Shown here: positions 55,877 through 64,000 of the stretch, piece after piece | Position numbering within the stretch: the first letter of the stretch is position 1 | Layout: each line of letters starts with the position of its first letter | Assembly: GCF_000260115.1 (NCBI RefSeq) | Contig: NZ_JH651379.1 | Location: forward strand, 868,001 to 932,000 | DNA: 64,000 nucleotides | From: Galbibacter orientalis DSM 19592 | GTDB taxonomy: Bacteria > Bacteroidota > Bacteroidia > Flavobacteriales > Flavobacteriaceae | Direction of reading: 5' to 3' | Position numbers and translations under genes: made by a program | Notes under the pieces: generated by a model | The model's input: only the letters and a program-made list of their open reading frames with translations | Databases searched by the model: none | Told to the model about the DNA's origin: nothing

Positions 55877-55884
55877 CAAATATA
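55877..55884 (-). promoter_or_regulatory. -10 element for the DUF4254/glycosyltransferase unit
   Basis: On the minus strand TATATTTG matches TAnnTTTG, 21 bases before the DUF4254 ATG. It is divergent from the upp element 34 bases away. Confidence 0.6.
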
Positions 55885-55917
55885 CTTATTTAAAGACGGA
55901 TGAATTTAGAGAATGTG

Positions 55918-55925
55918 TAAATTTG
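55918..55925 (+). promoter_or_regulatory. -10 element for upp
   Basis: TAAATTTG matches TAnnTTTG and lies 27 bases before the ATG at 55952. It overlaps the longer in-frame ATG at 55913, which therefore cannot be the start. Confidence 0.6.
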
Positions 55926-55951
55926 AGAGAAGAATTAAAAGAATTGTTTTG

Positions 55952-56608
55952 ATGAAGGTCCATAATTTAAGTGAAACAAACTCTGTTGTTAATCATTTTT
56001 TAGCTGAAATAAGAAATGTTAACATTCAAAATGATAGGATGCGTTTTAGAAGAAACATTGAGCGTATTGGAGAAATTTTAGCTTATGAAATGAGTAAAAG
56101 TTTACATTTTTCTTCGGAAGAAATACAGACTCCATTGTCAGAAATTAAAGCAAACTTGATAGATGACAAGGTAGTTGTTTGTTCTATTTTGCGTGCAGGT
56201 GTTCCGTTGCACAACGGAATTTTAAATTATTTTGATTGGGTAGATTCTTCATTTATATCTGCATATCGTTATCATATTTCAGAAACAGAATTTGAAATTA
56301 ATGTGGAGTACCTTGCTTCACAAAACTTAGATAATAAAGTGCTTATTCTGGCCGACCCAATGCTGGCAACTGGACAATCATTATTGGCAACTTTTGAAGC
56401 ACTCATAAAGGTGGGTTTACCTAAAGAAGTGCACATAATTTCTGTTATTGCTGCACAGCCAGGAATAGATTTTTTAAAAGATAAACTTCCACAGGAAACT
56501 CAGCTTTGGATTGGCGCTATTGATGAGAAGTTAAATGATAAAGGTTATATTGTTCCAGGCCTTGGCGACGCTGGAGATTTAGCCTATGGCGAAAAGCTAC
56601 AAAAATAA
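55952..56608 (+). CDS. upp: Uracil phosphoribosyltransferase
   Basis: Upp converts uracil and PRPP to UMP in pyrimidine salvage. The protein is 218 residues from the ATG at 55952 (MKVHNLSETNSVVNHFLAEI); the extension to 55913 overlaps the promoter. CSILRAGVPLHNGILNYF holds the conserved arginine region and ILADPMLATGQSLL (about 132-145) is the PRPP-binding loop. PGLGDAGDLAYG is the uracil-binding C-terminal motif. The last 12 bases overlap the end of the convergent DUF6427 gene. Confidence 0.94.
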   Translation: MKVHNLSETNSVVNHFLAEIRNVNIQNDRMRFRRNIERIGEILAYEMSKSLHFSSEEIQTPLSEIKANLIDDKVVVCSILRAGVPLHNGILNYFDWVDSSFISAYRYHISETEFEINVEYLASQNLDNKVLILADPMLATGQSLLATFEALIKVGLPKEVHIISVIAAQPGIDFLKDKLPQETQLWIGAIDEKLNDKGYIVPGLGDAGDLAYGEKLQK

Positions 56609-57520
56609 AATTATAAAAGGCAAGATTATAAAAGACCACAAAAAGATCTCTTTTATCCATAGTTTTTTAATATTCTCCACATTTTTTGCAATAATTATGG
56701 AGAGGGGAAAAATGGAAAATATAACTTCAGAAGTGTTTGCACTTTCCGAAATTATAGCCACTAAAATTGCTAAGATGAGCATGAGAAAAATTAAAATCCC
56801 AGGAACTCTAGTAACAAAAGACTTGCTTTGTTTCCTTAAAAAAAATGCTATAGTGCTCCAAATCCCCATTACACAAATAAATAGTAGCGGAATGATATAA
56901 CGGATGTCTTCATATTTTTCTATGGTAAATTCTGGCGCAAAATAAACTAAGGAATAGAATTTTTCTAGATGATTTGTTAGGTAATAAAAAGTGAATGCCA
57001 ACACAAGAACTACCGATAATGCTACAAATGGAATAAGTAAATTTCGATAATCATTTTTTTTATAAAGAAAAATTCCAGCAAAAACTAATAGAATAAATAG
57101 TAGCGACCAGCTGTAAAAAAAAGTGGCGACAAATACCCAAAGAGAGGCATCAAAAATTTTAATTTCTATATCTCTATTTGAACGAATACTAACCAATCTT
57201 CTAAAAGACATTAAAATAAACACATTGGATATAAGAAGATTTGTTTGGTTAAATATCTTTGGAAACAAACAGAATATCAGAACAAAGAAAAATAAAGTAA
57301 AAGAATTACTCTTTGTCAAAAAGTTTTTTCTGTTGATAAAATCAATTAAAAATAAAGAGGTTATTATGATGATAAGTGACTGAAACAGTTTGATTAAAAC
57401 CTCTAACGTAAACGGCACTTCTAAATACAAAAAAAAGCCTCCAATAAGAAATAAGGAGATAAAAACACAAAGAATTATGTAGTTTATAGGATTAGTTCTT
57501 TCAAAAATGCTTGATATCAT
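56597..57520 (-). CDS. DUF6427 family membrane protein
   Basis: A 307-residue, very hydrophobic protein with about eight or nine membrane helices and few polar loops. It opens MISSIFERTNPINYIILCVF, the usual start of this flavobacterial family next to upp. There are no recognisable catalytic motifs. It converges with upp with a 12-base overlap, and diverges from a DUF6341 gene; this arrangement recurs in the group, as far as I recall. Confidence 0.78.
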   Translation of the reverse strand: MISSIFERTNPINYIILCVFISLFLIGGFFLYLEVPFTLEVLIKLFQSLIIIITSLFLIDFINRKNFLTKSNSFTLFFFVLIFCLFPKIFNQTNLLISNVFILMSFRRLVSIRSNRDIEIKIFDASLWVFVATFFYSWSLLFILLVFAGIFLYKKNDYRNLLIPFVALSVVLVLAFTFYYLTNHLEKFYSLVYFAPEFTIEKYEDIRYIIPLLFICVMGIWSTIAFFLRKQSKSFVTRVPGILIFLMLILAILVAIISESANTSEVIFSIFPLSIIIAKNVENIKKLWIKEIFLWSFIILPFIILFL

Positions 57521-57540
57521 GTCAGGTTTTTGTATTTTTG
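57511..57540 (+). promoter_or_regulatory. Promoter for the DUF6341 gene
   Basis: TTG at 57511-57513, a 19-base spacer and TATTTTTG at 57533-57540 fit the TTG-N17-23-TAnnTTTG pattern. The -33 part lies inside the first codons of the divergent DUF6427 gene. Confidence 0.6.
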
Positions 57541-57568
57541 CGCTGTAAATTTAATATATCTTTTACTG

Positions 57569-57778
57569 ATGAGTGACTTTTTCTATGGTATTCAGGATTT
57601 ATTTGAGAACGTTTTGTTCATTCCTTTAGATGCTTTACGCTTTTTAAACAGTTGGTGGTTGTCAAACATAATCAATTGTATTTTTATAACTATTGGTTTC
57701 ATTGCTTTCTTTTATTGGATGAAACAAATGAAAATATATAGTGAAGAAGAAAAGGATACTTACAAGACTATTCAATAA
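57569..57778 (+). CDS. DUF6341 family small membrane protein
   Basis: A 69-residue protein from the ATG at 57569: MSDFFYGIQDLFENVLFIPL, then a single strong membrane helix (IINCIFITIGFIAFFYWMKQ) and an acidic tail. An in-frame start at 57530 would overlap the promoter and is rejected. The family is restricted to Flavobacteriia and sits next to DUF6427 and upp; no function is known. Confidence 0.78.
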   Translation: MSDFFYGIQDLFENVLFIPLDALRFLNSWWLSNIINCIFITIGFIAFFYWMKQMKIYSEEEKDTYKTIQ

Positions 57779-57807
57779 GAATTAATAATACCTTATTTTT
57801 CGATATA

Positions 57808-57844
57808 AAAAAATCCTATCAAATTAAATTTGATAGGATTTTTT
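57808..57844. terminator. Bidirectional terminator between DUF6341 and the Wzz-like gene
   Basis: Left arm 57808-57824 (core AATCCTATCAAAT) pairs with right arm 57828-57844 (core ATTTGATAGGATT) around a 3-base loop, with A and T runs on either side, so it can serve both convergent genes. Confidence 0.9.
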
Positions 57845-57863
57845 AGTGTTTATATGTTTGTAA

Positions 57864-58934
57864 TTATTTTTTCTGTTGTTCAGCAGCATACTCTTTCAAG
57901 AATTTATTTAATTCTAATAAAGATAAGCCAAGTAAAACAAGTCCTAATAAAGTAATAGGAAGTAAAAACATATATCTTTTAAAGATGCTTTTAACCTCTA
58001 CACCCCTTCTTGGGAAGTCTGAAATAACATTTACAATTTCAGATTTATTGGCTCTGTCTTCGTTTAATTGAACCAAGTCTTGTTTTATTAAATCAACTTG
58101 TTTAATTAAAGCAAGTTCTTTATTTTGTTCTGTATTTCCACCTTCACCTAAACTAATACTGGTTCCTTGCATAGGTTTATCAGCTTCTTTTTCCATAACT
58201 CTTTTATACAAGCCTTGTAAAGAGTCTATTTCAACAAGCTGTCTCTTTAAGATACTATCTTGCATGGTTAAGTTAAGTTCTCGAATATTCTTTTGAACCT
58301 TGAAATAATCATTTCTAGAGATAGATTGAATAATTGGCCCTTGAATTTTTTTAGCAACTCTACTATCCGTAGCTTTTACAATAACAGTATGGAAACGAGC
58401 ATCAAAAGAATTAAAGTTTTCTAGATACTTCTCCATATCAATAGCTTTCTGCGTAGTGGTATCTAAGCTTCTTACAAATTCGTCAAATAATTTTACTTTT
58501 TGATTTTCATCAGAATAAGATTCTGCTTCAATCTCTTTAATACTAGCAGCCTCATGGACATCAATTTCAAAAGCCTCAGCCAATGCTACAGAGTCTTCAG
58601 CTTCTGCTAATTCATTATAAAAATTTATATTATTATAAAGCTGTTGTACACTTTGGAAGTTTGGTTCTAAAACCATAGTAGAAACGTAAACAGGCTCTTT
58701 TCTATAATCTAAATAGCCTCCAATTACTACTCCAATTACACCTGCAATTACAAATTTAATAATGTGTAGTTGGATAAAAAGCAAGAAGGCAATTATGATT
58801 CCAAAAATGCCTTTAATAATGTTTCCGATAAAATTGAAGAATTTGCGAAATCCATCTCCAATCATTTTGAAAAGTTGTCCTAAATCTATTTCCTCGGAAT
58901 TGTTGTTCTGGTTAGGTTGAACATTCTCGCTCAT
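57864..58934 (-). CDS. Wzz-like (chain-length-determinant-type) membrane protein
   Basis: A 356-residue protein with a polar, glutamine/asparagine-rich N-terminus, a membrane segment region near 40-85 (GIFGIIIAFLLFIQ, FVIAGVIGVVIGGY), a long periplasmic helical domain, and a C-terminal membrane helix (FLLPITLLGLVLLGLSLLEL). This two-ended topology is that of Wzz/PCP proteins; YRKEPVYVSTMVLEPN after the first helix fits too. Classical Wzz proteins control polysaccharide length, but this one is coupled to a DUF6909 gene rather than a glycan locus, so the role is uncertain. Confidence 0.6.
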   Translation of the reverse strand: MSENVQPNQNNNSEEIDLGQLFKMIGDGFRKFFNFIGNIIKGIFGIIIAFLLFIQLHIIKFVIAGVIGVVIGGYLDYRKEPVYVSTMVLEPNFQSVQQLYNNINFYNELAEAEDSVALAEAFEIDVHEAASIKEIEAESYSDENQKVKLFDEFVRSLDTTTQKAIDMEKYLENFNSFDARFHTVIVKATDSRVAKKIQGPIIQSISRNDYFKVQKNIRELNLTMQDSILKRQLVEIDSLQGLYKRVMEKEADKPMQGTSISLGEGGNTEQNKELALIKQVDLIKQDLVQLNEDRANKSEIVNVISDFPRRGVEVKSIFKRYMFLLPITLLGLVLLGLSLLELNKFLKEYAAEQQKK

Positions 58935-58939
58935 GCTAG

Positions 58940-60631
58940 TTAGTTGTTTTTAAAAATTTGTTCTAAAATCTTTTTCGTTATTAAATATGTAGGCTTTACA
59001 CCCGTAATTCCTAATCCACCAGATGCTAAGGTACTTCCCGTTTCTAAAGGATTATCTGAAGCGTAATAAGCGTAACGCACTTTCACATCTTCAGAAATGC
59101 TCTTTCTAATTTTAGAAGCAGATTGTATAGCTTTTTGATAATGTGCTCCTTCCATTTCTAAACCAATTACATTCCAAGTACTATCGTAAAAGAACTTTAA
59201 AATATCCTTATTCTGAAGCGAAGTTCCTAGAACACTAATCATAGTTCCTTCAAACACTTGTAAACCATTTCCTTCAAAATCTTTGGCACATAATTCGTTT
59301 TTAAAAGGATAATTATCTGCCGTTCCCTCAAAAATATGCGCGCTAGGAATCATTAAATCTCCTTTTCCTCCTTCTAAAATCCCAGCTTTCCCCATTATAG
59401 ATACCGAATCTATATTTAAAAATTCTTTATCTTCTCCTTTAGCTTTATAGGGTTTTAAAAGCTCATCAATGGTTTCATAAGCTTGCTCTCCAAAAGCATA
59501 ATCCATTACAAAAAGAACAGGCATCTGATCTTTTTCAATGTTGCTGTCAAAAGTAAAATTTATTTTGTCAAAATCAATCTTTGAGGTATCAAAAATTTGA
59601 ACATCTATATTGGTGCCAGATGTATCGTCAATACTAATCATACCATTCTTTTCAGCAAAAGCTTTTACTTTCCCTCTTAGAAAAGAACTTTCTGGCTGAC
59701 TCAACATCTCGTATACGTCATAATCGTTTTTCTGACTACTAAATTCTTTCTTTAAAACTGCCGAGGCGAATAAAGAATTCATCACACTGTGCATGTTGGC
59801 ACTTATAATATGAATAGGGCGGTGTAGGATATTATTCTTTTTAAGAATTTTTTTTATGTTGTTGGCCCAAATTTCTCCGTGAATATGGTGACCTAAACGT
59901 TCTCTTAATACAGGACTGAAAGTGATGGTTCTTTTATTACCATCTATTAATTCTTCCAGAGCAATTTTTCCCATCCAATACACAATTTCTAAAAATCTTT
60001 CGGGGCTGTCTTTGATGGAGAATAATTTATGAGCTGCTAAGCATTCTTCAAAAGTTCTTCCTAAAATACTTGCTGCATGGCTAAGTGCTATTTCTCTTTC
60101 AGGCTGTGTAAGTTTATTTTTTAAAACTGCTTCTTCTAACTTCTGCCAATCTCTAATAGTTTGCCCAGATTCTTCTATAAAAACATTATCGGCAATTTTA
60201 TGAGATTCAATAAATAGAAATGTAAGATGTGTTAAAATATCGTAGATGTCTGAGCGCCCTCTTGTAATCTCAATATTCATTTGGTCGTTGTCAATGCGGT
60301 AGCAATTTCTCCTCCTTTTCGGTGGAATAATTACCTTAAAACTAGAATTTTTGTATCCCTCTTCCGAAGTTAAATTTATATATCTGCATTGTTCTATCCC
60401 AATAGGAAGCCTATCAAGAATATAAACCAGCCCATTAAGTTCTACTTTTTCTTCTGCAACAGAACCGTAGATTTCTGGACGTAATTGTAATAAAGATTCT
60501 CGTAATGTTTCTCCAGACACTCCCATTGGTTTGTAAAAACCACGATTAAATAGGTGTCTCATAGCGATATACATTCGCTCTATTGCTCCTGAAGATTCTT
60601 GAGCTCTTGTTCTAGATTTTATTTTACTCAT
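58940..60631 (-). CDS. DUF6909 family protein with nucleoside-phosphorylase-like C-terminal region
   Basis: A 563-residue soluble protein from the ATG at 60631 (MSKIKSRTRAQESSGAIERM); the frame extends to 60658, but the -10 element lies there. The N-terminal 300 residues are mainly helical and unlike named domains. The C-terminal third has FLNIDSVSIMGKAGILEGGK, DLMIPSAHIFEGTADNYPF and NVIGLEMEGAHYQKA; the GLEMEG block is the signature of PNP/UDP-type nucleoside phosphorylases. A catalytic role in nucleoside salvage is possible but unproved. It is 5 bases upstream of the Wzz-like gene. Confidence 0.72.
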   Translation of the reverse strand: MSKIKSRTRAQESSGAIERMYIAMRHLFNRGFYKPMGVSGETLRESLLQLRPEIYGSVAEEKVELNGLVYILDRLPIGIEQCRYINLTSEEGYKNSSFKVIIPPKRRRNCYRIDNDQMNIEITRGRSDIYDILTHLTFLFIESHKIADNVFIEESGQTIRDWQKLEEAVLKNKLTQPEREIALSHAASILGRTFEECLAAHKLFSIKDSPERFLEIVYWMGKIALEELIDGNKRTITFSPVLRERLGHHIHGEIWANNIKKILKKNNILHRPIHIISANMHSVMNSLFASAVLKKEFSSQKNDYDVYEMLSQPESSFLRGKVKAFAEKNGMISIDDTSGTNIDVQIFDTSKIDFDKINFTFDSNIEKDQMPVLFVMDYAFGEQAYETIDELLKPYKAKGEDKEFLNIDSVSIMGKAGILEGGKGDLMIPSAHIFEGTADNYPFKNELCAKDFEGNGLQVFEGTMISVLGTSLQNKDILKFFYDSTWNVIGLEMEGAHYQKAIQSASKIRKSISEDVKVRYAYYASDNPLETGSTLASGGLGITGVKPTYLITKKILEQIFKNN

Positions 60632-60647
60632 AAGATATTTTACTGAG

Positions 60648-60655
60648 CAAAAATA
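60648..60655 (-). promoter_or_regulatory. -10 element for the DUF6909/Wzz-like unit
   Basis: On the minus strand TATTTTTG matches TAnnTTTG and places transcription about ten bases before the ATG at 60631. Confidence 0.6.
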
Positions 60656-60858
60656 CAAGTTCTTTTTGAAATTACTTATTTTTTGTGCAGATAAGCTTCA
60701 TTTTATGAAGTATAATGCTTATGAAAGCGAAAATTAACTCTCTCAATTCCTTATAAAGAGTTTTTTGTTTAAAGTCTGCCTTTATTTTATTGAAAGCTTA
60801 ACATCAATTAAATATGATTTTTTGAAGCAAGAAATTAAGTCATTAGAATGATAATTTT

Positions 60859-62358
60859 TTATCTTTTTATAAATTCTTCTAAAGCATCAGCAATTTTTCT
60901 GTCGTTGGCAAGACGTTGTATTTTATTTTGGCCCCCAAGTTTTCCTTTAGATTTCATAAAATTGGTAAAAGCGCCAGAATCAAGACTTGTAATTTTTAAT
61001 TGCTGAAGTACTTTTCCTTGAATTAAATCAAAATAATAGCTGTTTTGCTGTTGTAGTGTTTCGTCTATTTTTTTTGCAAAACCCTCCATATCGGATGGTT
61101 TTTCTTCAAATTCAATAAACCATTCATGGTAAGGTAATTCGTTGTTTTCTGGATTAATCTGTGGTGCAACCGTAAACTCATTTATAGAAGCTCCAAATGC
61201 TTGAATAGCTTCTCGCATGGACTGTTCTACTTCTTTTGCAATAACATGTTCCCCAAAGGCAGATATAAAATGTTTTATTCTCCCAGAAACAATAACTCTG
61301 TATGGTTTTAATGAAGTAAATTGTATGGTATCTCCAACATTATAACTCCATAAACCAGCGTTTGTAGAAATTATCATAACATAATTTACATGGAGTTCAA
61401 CCTCTTTAATGGTTAGTCTTTTTGCAGCTTCCGAATTAAAGTCGTCTGCTTTTATAAACTCGTAGAAAATCCCAGAATTTAGTAATAATAGCATTCCTTT
61501 TTCACGCTGAGAATCTTGATAAGCAAAAAAACCTTCACTAGCAGGGAAAAGTTCAATGCTGTCTACTTTTCTTCCTATTAAAGCTTCAAACTTTGCTCTA
61601 TAAGGCTCAAAATTTACACCACCATAAATAAAGAGATTGAAGTTTTTAAATACATCTCCTACTTTTTTTGAGGTTTTCTGCTGAATTCTCTCAAAGTACA
61701 TTTGCACCCACGAAGGAATTCCACTAATTACCGTCATATTTTCTGGGAGCGTCTCTTCTACAATAGCATCTACTTTGGTTTCCCAATCTTCAATTTTATT
61801 TGTTTCCCAGCTAGGGAGTCTATTTTTCTGAAGATACCCAGGTACGTAATGTGCTACAATTCCAGATAATCGACCGAGTTTAATTCCGTTTTTCTCGTCT
61901 AATACGGGACTTCCTTGTAAGAAAATCATTTTACCATCTACAAAATCAGCGTTTCCTGTTTCATAAATGTAATTTAGAATAGCATTTCTTGCTGCTTCAA
62001 TATGATGCGGCATGGAATCTTTAGTAATAGGAATGTATTTAGCTCCAGAGGTGGTTCCAGATGTTTTTGCAAAATAAGCAGGCTTTTCTGGCCATAAAAT
62101 GTTTTCCTCGCCTTTTACAACACGCTCAATATAGGGTTTTAATTCTTCGTAATCTCTAACAGGAACTCGCTTAGCAAAATCAGAAAAGGATTCAATTTTC
62201 TCAAAATTATGATCTTTACCAAATTGTGTGTTTTTTGCTCCTTCAATTAACGCTTTGAAAACTTTTTGTTGTGTTTCCACAGGAGAATTAATCCACTTTT
62301 GGTTTTTATAGTGTATATATTTGGCAAATATTTTGGCAGCAAATGCTTTTAGTGACAT
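60859..62358 (-). CDS. GH3-family (adenylate-forming) protein
   Basis: A 499-residue protein of the GH3 superfamily. The ATP/AMP-binding loop AYFAKTSGTTSGAKYIP is at about residues 94-110, LFPASEGFFAYQ and LWSYNVGDTIQFTSLKPYRV are the later nucleotide-binding motifs, and ISAFGEHVIAKEVEQSM is the hinge region. Plant GH3 enzymes conjugate amino acids to auxin or jasmonate; bacterial members are common in Bacteroidota and their substrates are unknown. It begins 6 bases after the M23 stop, so the two are one transcript. Confidence 0.9.
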   Translation of the reverse strand: MSLKAFAAKIFAKYIHYKNQKWINSPVETQQKVFKALIEGAKNTQFGKDHNFEKIESFSDFAKRVPVRDYEELKPYIERVVKGEENILWPEKPAYFAKTSGTTSGAKYIPITKDSMPHHIEAARNAILNYIYETGNADFVDGKMIFLQGSPVLDEKNGIKLGRLSGIVAHYVPGYLQKNRLPSWETNKIEDWETKVDAIVEETLPENMTVISGIPSWVQMYFERIQQKTSKKVGDVFKNFNLFIYGGVNFEPYRAKFEALIGRKVDSIELFPASEGFFAYQDSQREKGMLLLLNSGIFYEFIKADDFNSEAAKRLTIKEVELHVNYVMIISTNAGLWSYNVGDTIQFTSLKPYRVIVSGRIKHFISAFGEHVIAKEVEQSMREAIQAFGASINEFTVAPQINPENNELPYHEWFIEFEEKPSDMEGFAKKIDETLQQQNSYYFDLIQGKVLQQLKITSLDSGAFTNFMKSKGKLGGQNKIQRLANDRKIADALEEFIKR

Positions 62359-62364
62359 ATAGTT

Positions 62365-63234
62365 TTATTCAAAATCGATATAATCGGTTGGGTTAACAGG
62401 GTACCCTTCGCTCCATAATTCAAAATGTAGATGAGGTCCAGTGGTAAGTTCTCCTGTATTTCCTATAATAGCAATAACTTCACCAGCTTTAACTTGATCG
62501 CCTTGACTTACACTTAAAGACGAATTGTGTTTATAAACCGAAATTAAACCAGAACCATGTTCTATTATACATACATAACCCGTTTCTGCGGTCCATTCTG
62601 CAAAAATTACCATTCCATCTGCAACCGATTTTATGGGGGTGTTTTTTGGAGCTAGAATATCTATTGCGTAATGTTTTTCTTTGGCATTGTATTGTTGAGA
62701 TAGCGTCCCGTTTACTGGAGGAAATAGCACATAATCTGAAGTAGCAGAAGCCGATTCAAATAAATTGTATTTATCTTCATTAGCAACACGTTCTCTTAGG
62801 AGCGAATCTTGTTTGTTTGGTAATAGGCTTATTTGAGACGTATCTCTTCTAACTTCCTCTAATAAAGAGTCTTTATGAATTTCTTGAGTGTTAATCTCTC
62901 CTTTTAATACTTTTTGAATTTTATCGTAATATAATTCGTTTGCTCTAAGTTGTGCGGTTAAAGAATCTGCTTTATACGTAAGATCCATAGCCGTTCTTTT
63001 TAAGGAAGTAGAAGAATAACCTGGGATGTATTCTCGTAAAGGAGTAAAAGCAATTAAAATTGTTGTAAAAGCAATGATGAAAACAGAAAATAGTGTCCCC
63101 AATACAAAAACATTTAACCTGTTTAATTTAAATGAAAGCTTTTCTTCAAAAGTATCTTCATTTAAAATAACAAGTCTATACTTGTGGAGCAGTTTTTTTT
63201 TAATCTGCTTTCTTTTCTTTCTCTTTTTATTCAT
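62365..63234 (-). CDS. M23-family peptidoglycan endopeptidase, membrane-anchored
   Basis: From the ATG at 63234 the protein has 289 residues: a strongly basic cytoplasmic start (MNKKRKKRKQIKKKLL), one membrane helix (VFVLGTLFSVFIIAFTTILI), a helical linker, and a LytM/peptidase M23 domain. Zinc ligands are complete: H188 and D192 in HYAIDI, and H268/H270 in GPHLHFELW, with H236 in SVYKHNS. It should cut peptide cross-links in the wall, so it is probably active and not a degenerate LytM regulator. Longer starts at 63237 and 63246 are in frame but overlap the promoter. Confidence 0.92.
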   Translation of the reverse strand: MNKKRKKRKQIKKKLLHKYRLVILNEDTFEEKLSFKLNRLNVFVLGTLFSVFIIAFTTILIAFTPLREYIPGYSSTSLKRTAMDLTYKADSLTAQLRANELYYDKIQKVLKGEINTQEIHKDSLLEEVRRDTSQISLLPNKQDSLLRERVANEDKYNLFESASATSDYVLFPPVNGTLSQQYNAKEKHYAIDILAPKNTPIKSVADGMVIFAEWTAETGYVCIIEHGSGLISVYKHNSSLSVSQGDQVKAGEVIAIIGNTGELTTGPHLHFELWSEGYPVNPTDYIDFE

Positions 63235-63243
63235 CATCACCAG

Positions 63244-63251
63244 CAAATATA
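63244..63251 (-). promoter_or_regulatory. -10 element for the M23/GH3 unit
   Basis: On the minus strand TATATTTG matches TAnnTTTG and ends only nine bases before the ATG at 63234, so the message has almost no leader. Confidence 0.55.
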
Positions 63252-63389
63252 AATATTAGGATGTTACAATGCTTTCTGTTTACAGATATTTGTTTTTTTT
63301 TAACGTGAAAAACCTCTTTACTATAAGTCGCAAAGTGGTAAAAGTGACGATTTTAAGAAAAAATATGATTTATTGTATACATTTCTTAT

Positions 63390-63397
63390 TACATTTG
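63390..63397 (+). promoter_or_regulatory. -10 element for tatA
   Basis: TACATTTG matches TAnnTTTG, 20 bases before the tatA ATG. No convincing -33 element was found at the usual distance. Confidence 0.5.
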
Positions 63398-63416
63398 TTT
63401 TCTAAAATTTATTAAA

Positions 63417-63614
63417 ATGATATCATTAAACATTTTTCTAGGGATGATTGGCCCATGGCAAATAGCAATAGTAGTTATTTTAGTACTGTTATTGTTTGGA
63501 GGTAAGAAAATACCTGAATTAATGCGTGGACTAGGAAGCGGTATCAAAGAGTTTAAAGATGCCTCAAAAGAAGACGAAGAGCCTACAGTTGATCAGAAAA
63601 AAGAGAATATCTAA
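63417..63614 (+). CDS. tatA: Twin-arginine translocase subunit TatA/TatE
   Basis: A 65-residue TatA-type protein: a short N-terminus, one membrane helix ([20 protein letters not shown]), then the amphipathic helix [20 protein letters not shown] and an acidic tail. The FGxKxxPEL hinge is the family signature. TatA multimers form the pore that moves folded proteins across the inner membrane with TatC. No tatC gene is in the window. A strong terminator follows. Confidence 0.93.
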   Translation: MISLNIFLGMIGPWQIAIVVILVLLLFGGKKIPELMRGLGSGIKEFKDASKEDEEPTVDQKKENI

Positions 63615-63636
63615 TATTCTTTTTAAAATAAGATTA

Positions 63637-63678
63637 ATCAAAAAGCCCATTTGTGTCAATACAAATGGGCTTTTTGAT
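63637..63678. terminator. Bidirectional terminator between tatA and the DUF4837 gene
   Basis: An 18-bp perfect stem, 63637-63654 with 63661-63678 (core AAAAAGCCCATTTGT), around GTCAAT, with A and T runs inside the arms; it can stop both convergent genes. Confidence 0.93.
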
Positions 63679-63694
63679 GTTATAAAGTTATCTT

Positions 63695-64000
63695 TTATTC
63701 TGATTTTATTGCAAGATCCTTTTTAGGACTTGTAAATTTTAGTGTTTTTAATACAGCTTCCAGTTCAAACATATAATCTCTTTTATTGGTTGAAGGAGCA
63801 AAAGTAAAACCTTCTAAAACTAATAAGCGATTATTAGGTTTGTCTGTAACAATGTAATTTATAAAAGGTCCTGCCATAGCAAAGTTCTTAACTTCCCACA
63901 TTCCTTTGGTTTCAATTGCTTTTCTTCCAGCAATTTCAGCATCAAACACATAAGGGGCATACGCTTTTTCAGTAATCATATACATACCTTCTCTTCTCCC
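63695..64000 (-). CDS. DUF4837 family protein (partial, C-terminal end)
   Basis: The last 101 codons of a gene that enters from the right edge: in-frame GRREGMYMITEKAYAPYVFD continues to the end of the window. KAIETKGMWEVKNFAMAGPF, INYIVTDKPNNRLLVLEGF and MFELEAVLKTLKF are the conserved end of DUF4837 proteins, which are exported lipoprotein-like proteins of Flavobacteriaceae with no known function. The methionine at 63985 is internal, not the start. Confidence 0.82.
   Translation of the reverse strand, partial: GRREGMYMITEKAYAPYVFDAEIAGRKAIETKGMWEVKNFAMAGPFINYIVTDKPNNRLLVLEGFTFAPSTNKRDYMFELEAVLKTLKFTSPKKDLAIKSE

Noticed and set aside
56586-56900. Plus-strand open frame after upp
   Set aside because: It overlaps upp and is antisense to the DUF6427 membrane protein, whose hydrophobic helices and family opening are clear.

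Overview
The window is chromosomal DNA of a low-GC member of the Bacteroidota, almost certainly a Flavobacteriaceae species; the genus cannot be fixed from the sequence alone. The evidence is the type IX secretion / gliding-motility proteins (two PorP/SprF-like proteins and two proteins with a type B C-terminal sorting domain), Bacteroidota promoters of the TAnnTTTG type in front of many genes, and several families largely confined to this group (DUF4837, DUF6427, DUF6341, DUF6909, DUF4254, M56-TonB proteins).

Layout. 1-6.4 kb: the end of a DUF456 gene, then a blaI-like repressor, an M56 sensor peptidase and a TPR gene in one operon. The TPR gene is cut by a complete IS982-family element with a short target duplication. 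A TonB-like lipoprotein, ruvC and a small hypothetical gene follow. 6.4-8.8 kb: an array of about 400-bp direct repeats that surrounds a solitary fic gene. 8.8-16.2 kb: a CDF metal exporter and rpiB, an AT-rich 850-bp gap with DnaA-box-like words, rnr, a GIN-domain protein, a LysE-type exporter and a DoxX-like protein. 16.3-25.3 kb: a minus-strand block with an AsmA-like protein, an OmpH/Skp-like lipoprotein, a methyltransferase, mnmG, ybeY and a large DUF4175 protein; mnmG is flanked on both sides by sequences that match ParB-binding parS sites. 25.7-32.6 kb: DUF808, gltX, an SPFH protein, a three-gene envelope/stress cluster (YtxH, holin-like, DUF6327-like) and glnS.

33-52.3 kb is the most distinctive part: a four-gene plus-strand locus with an Ig-like type B T9SS cargo, a PorP/SprF protein fused to two SPOR-like domains, a 4610-residue SprB-like repeat adhesin with a type B sorting domain, and a second PorP/SprF protein. 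By analogy with SprB/SprF of Flavobacterium johnsoniae, the SprF-like proteins probably help to export and hold the adhesins at the outer membrane for adhesion or gliding.

52.3-64 kb: an esterase, a cell-surface glycan cluster (GT9, a second glycosyltransferase, DUF4254), upp, two small flavobacterial membrane families, a Wzz-like protein with a DUF6909 nucleoside-phosphorylase-like protein, a GH3-family adenylate enzyme, an M23 endopeptidase, tatA, and the end of a DUF4837 gene. Two dispersed repeat families recur in the intergenic regions. No tRNA, rRNA or CRISPR array was seen.
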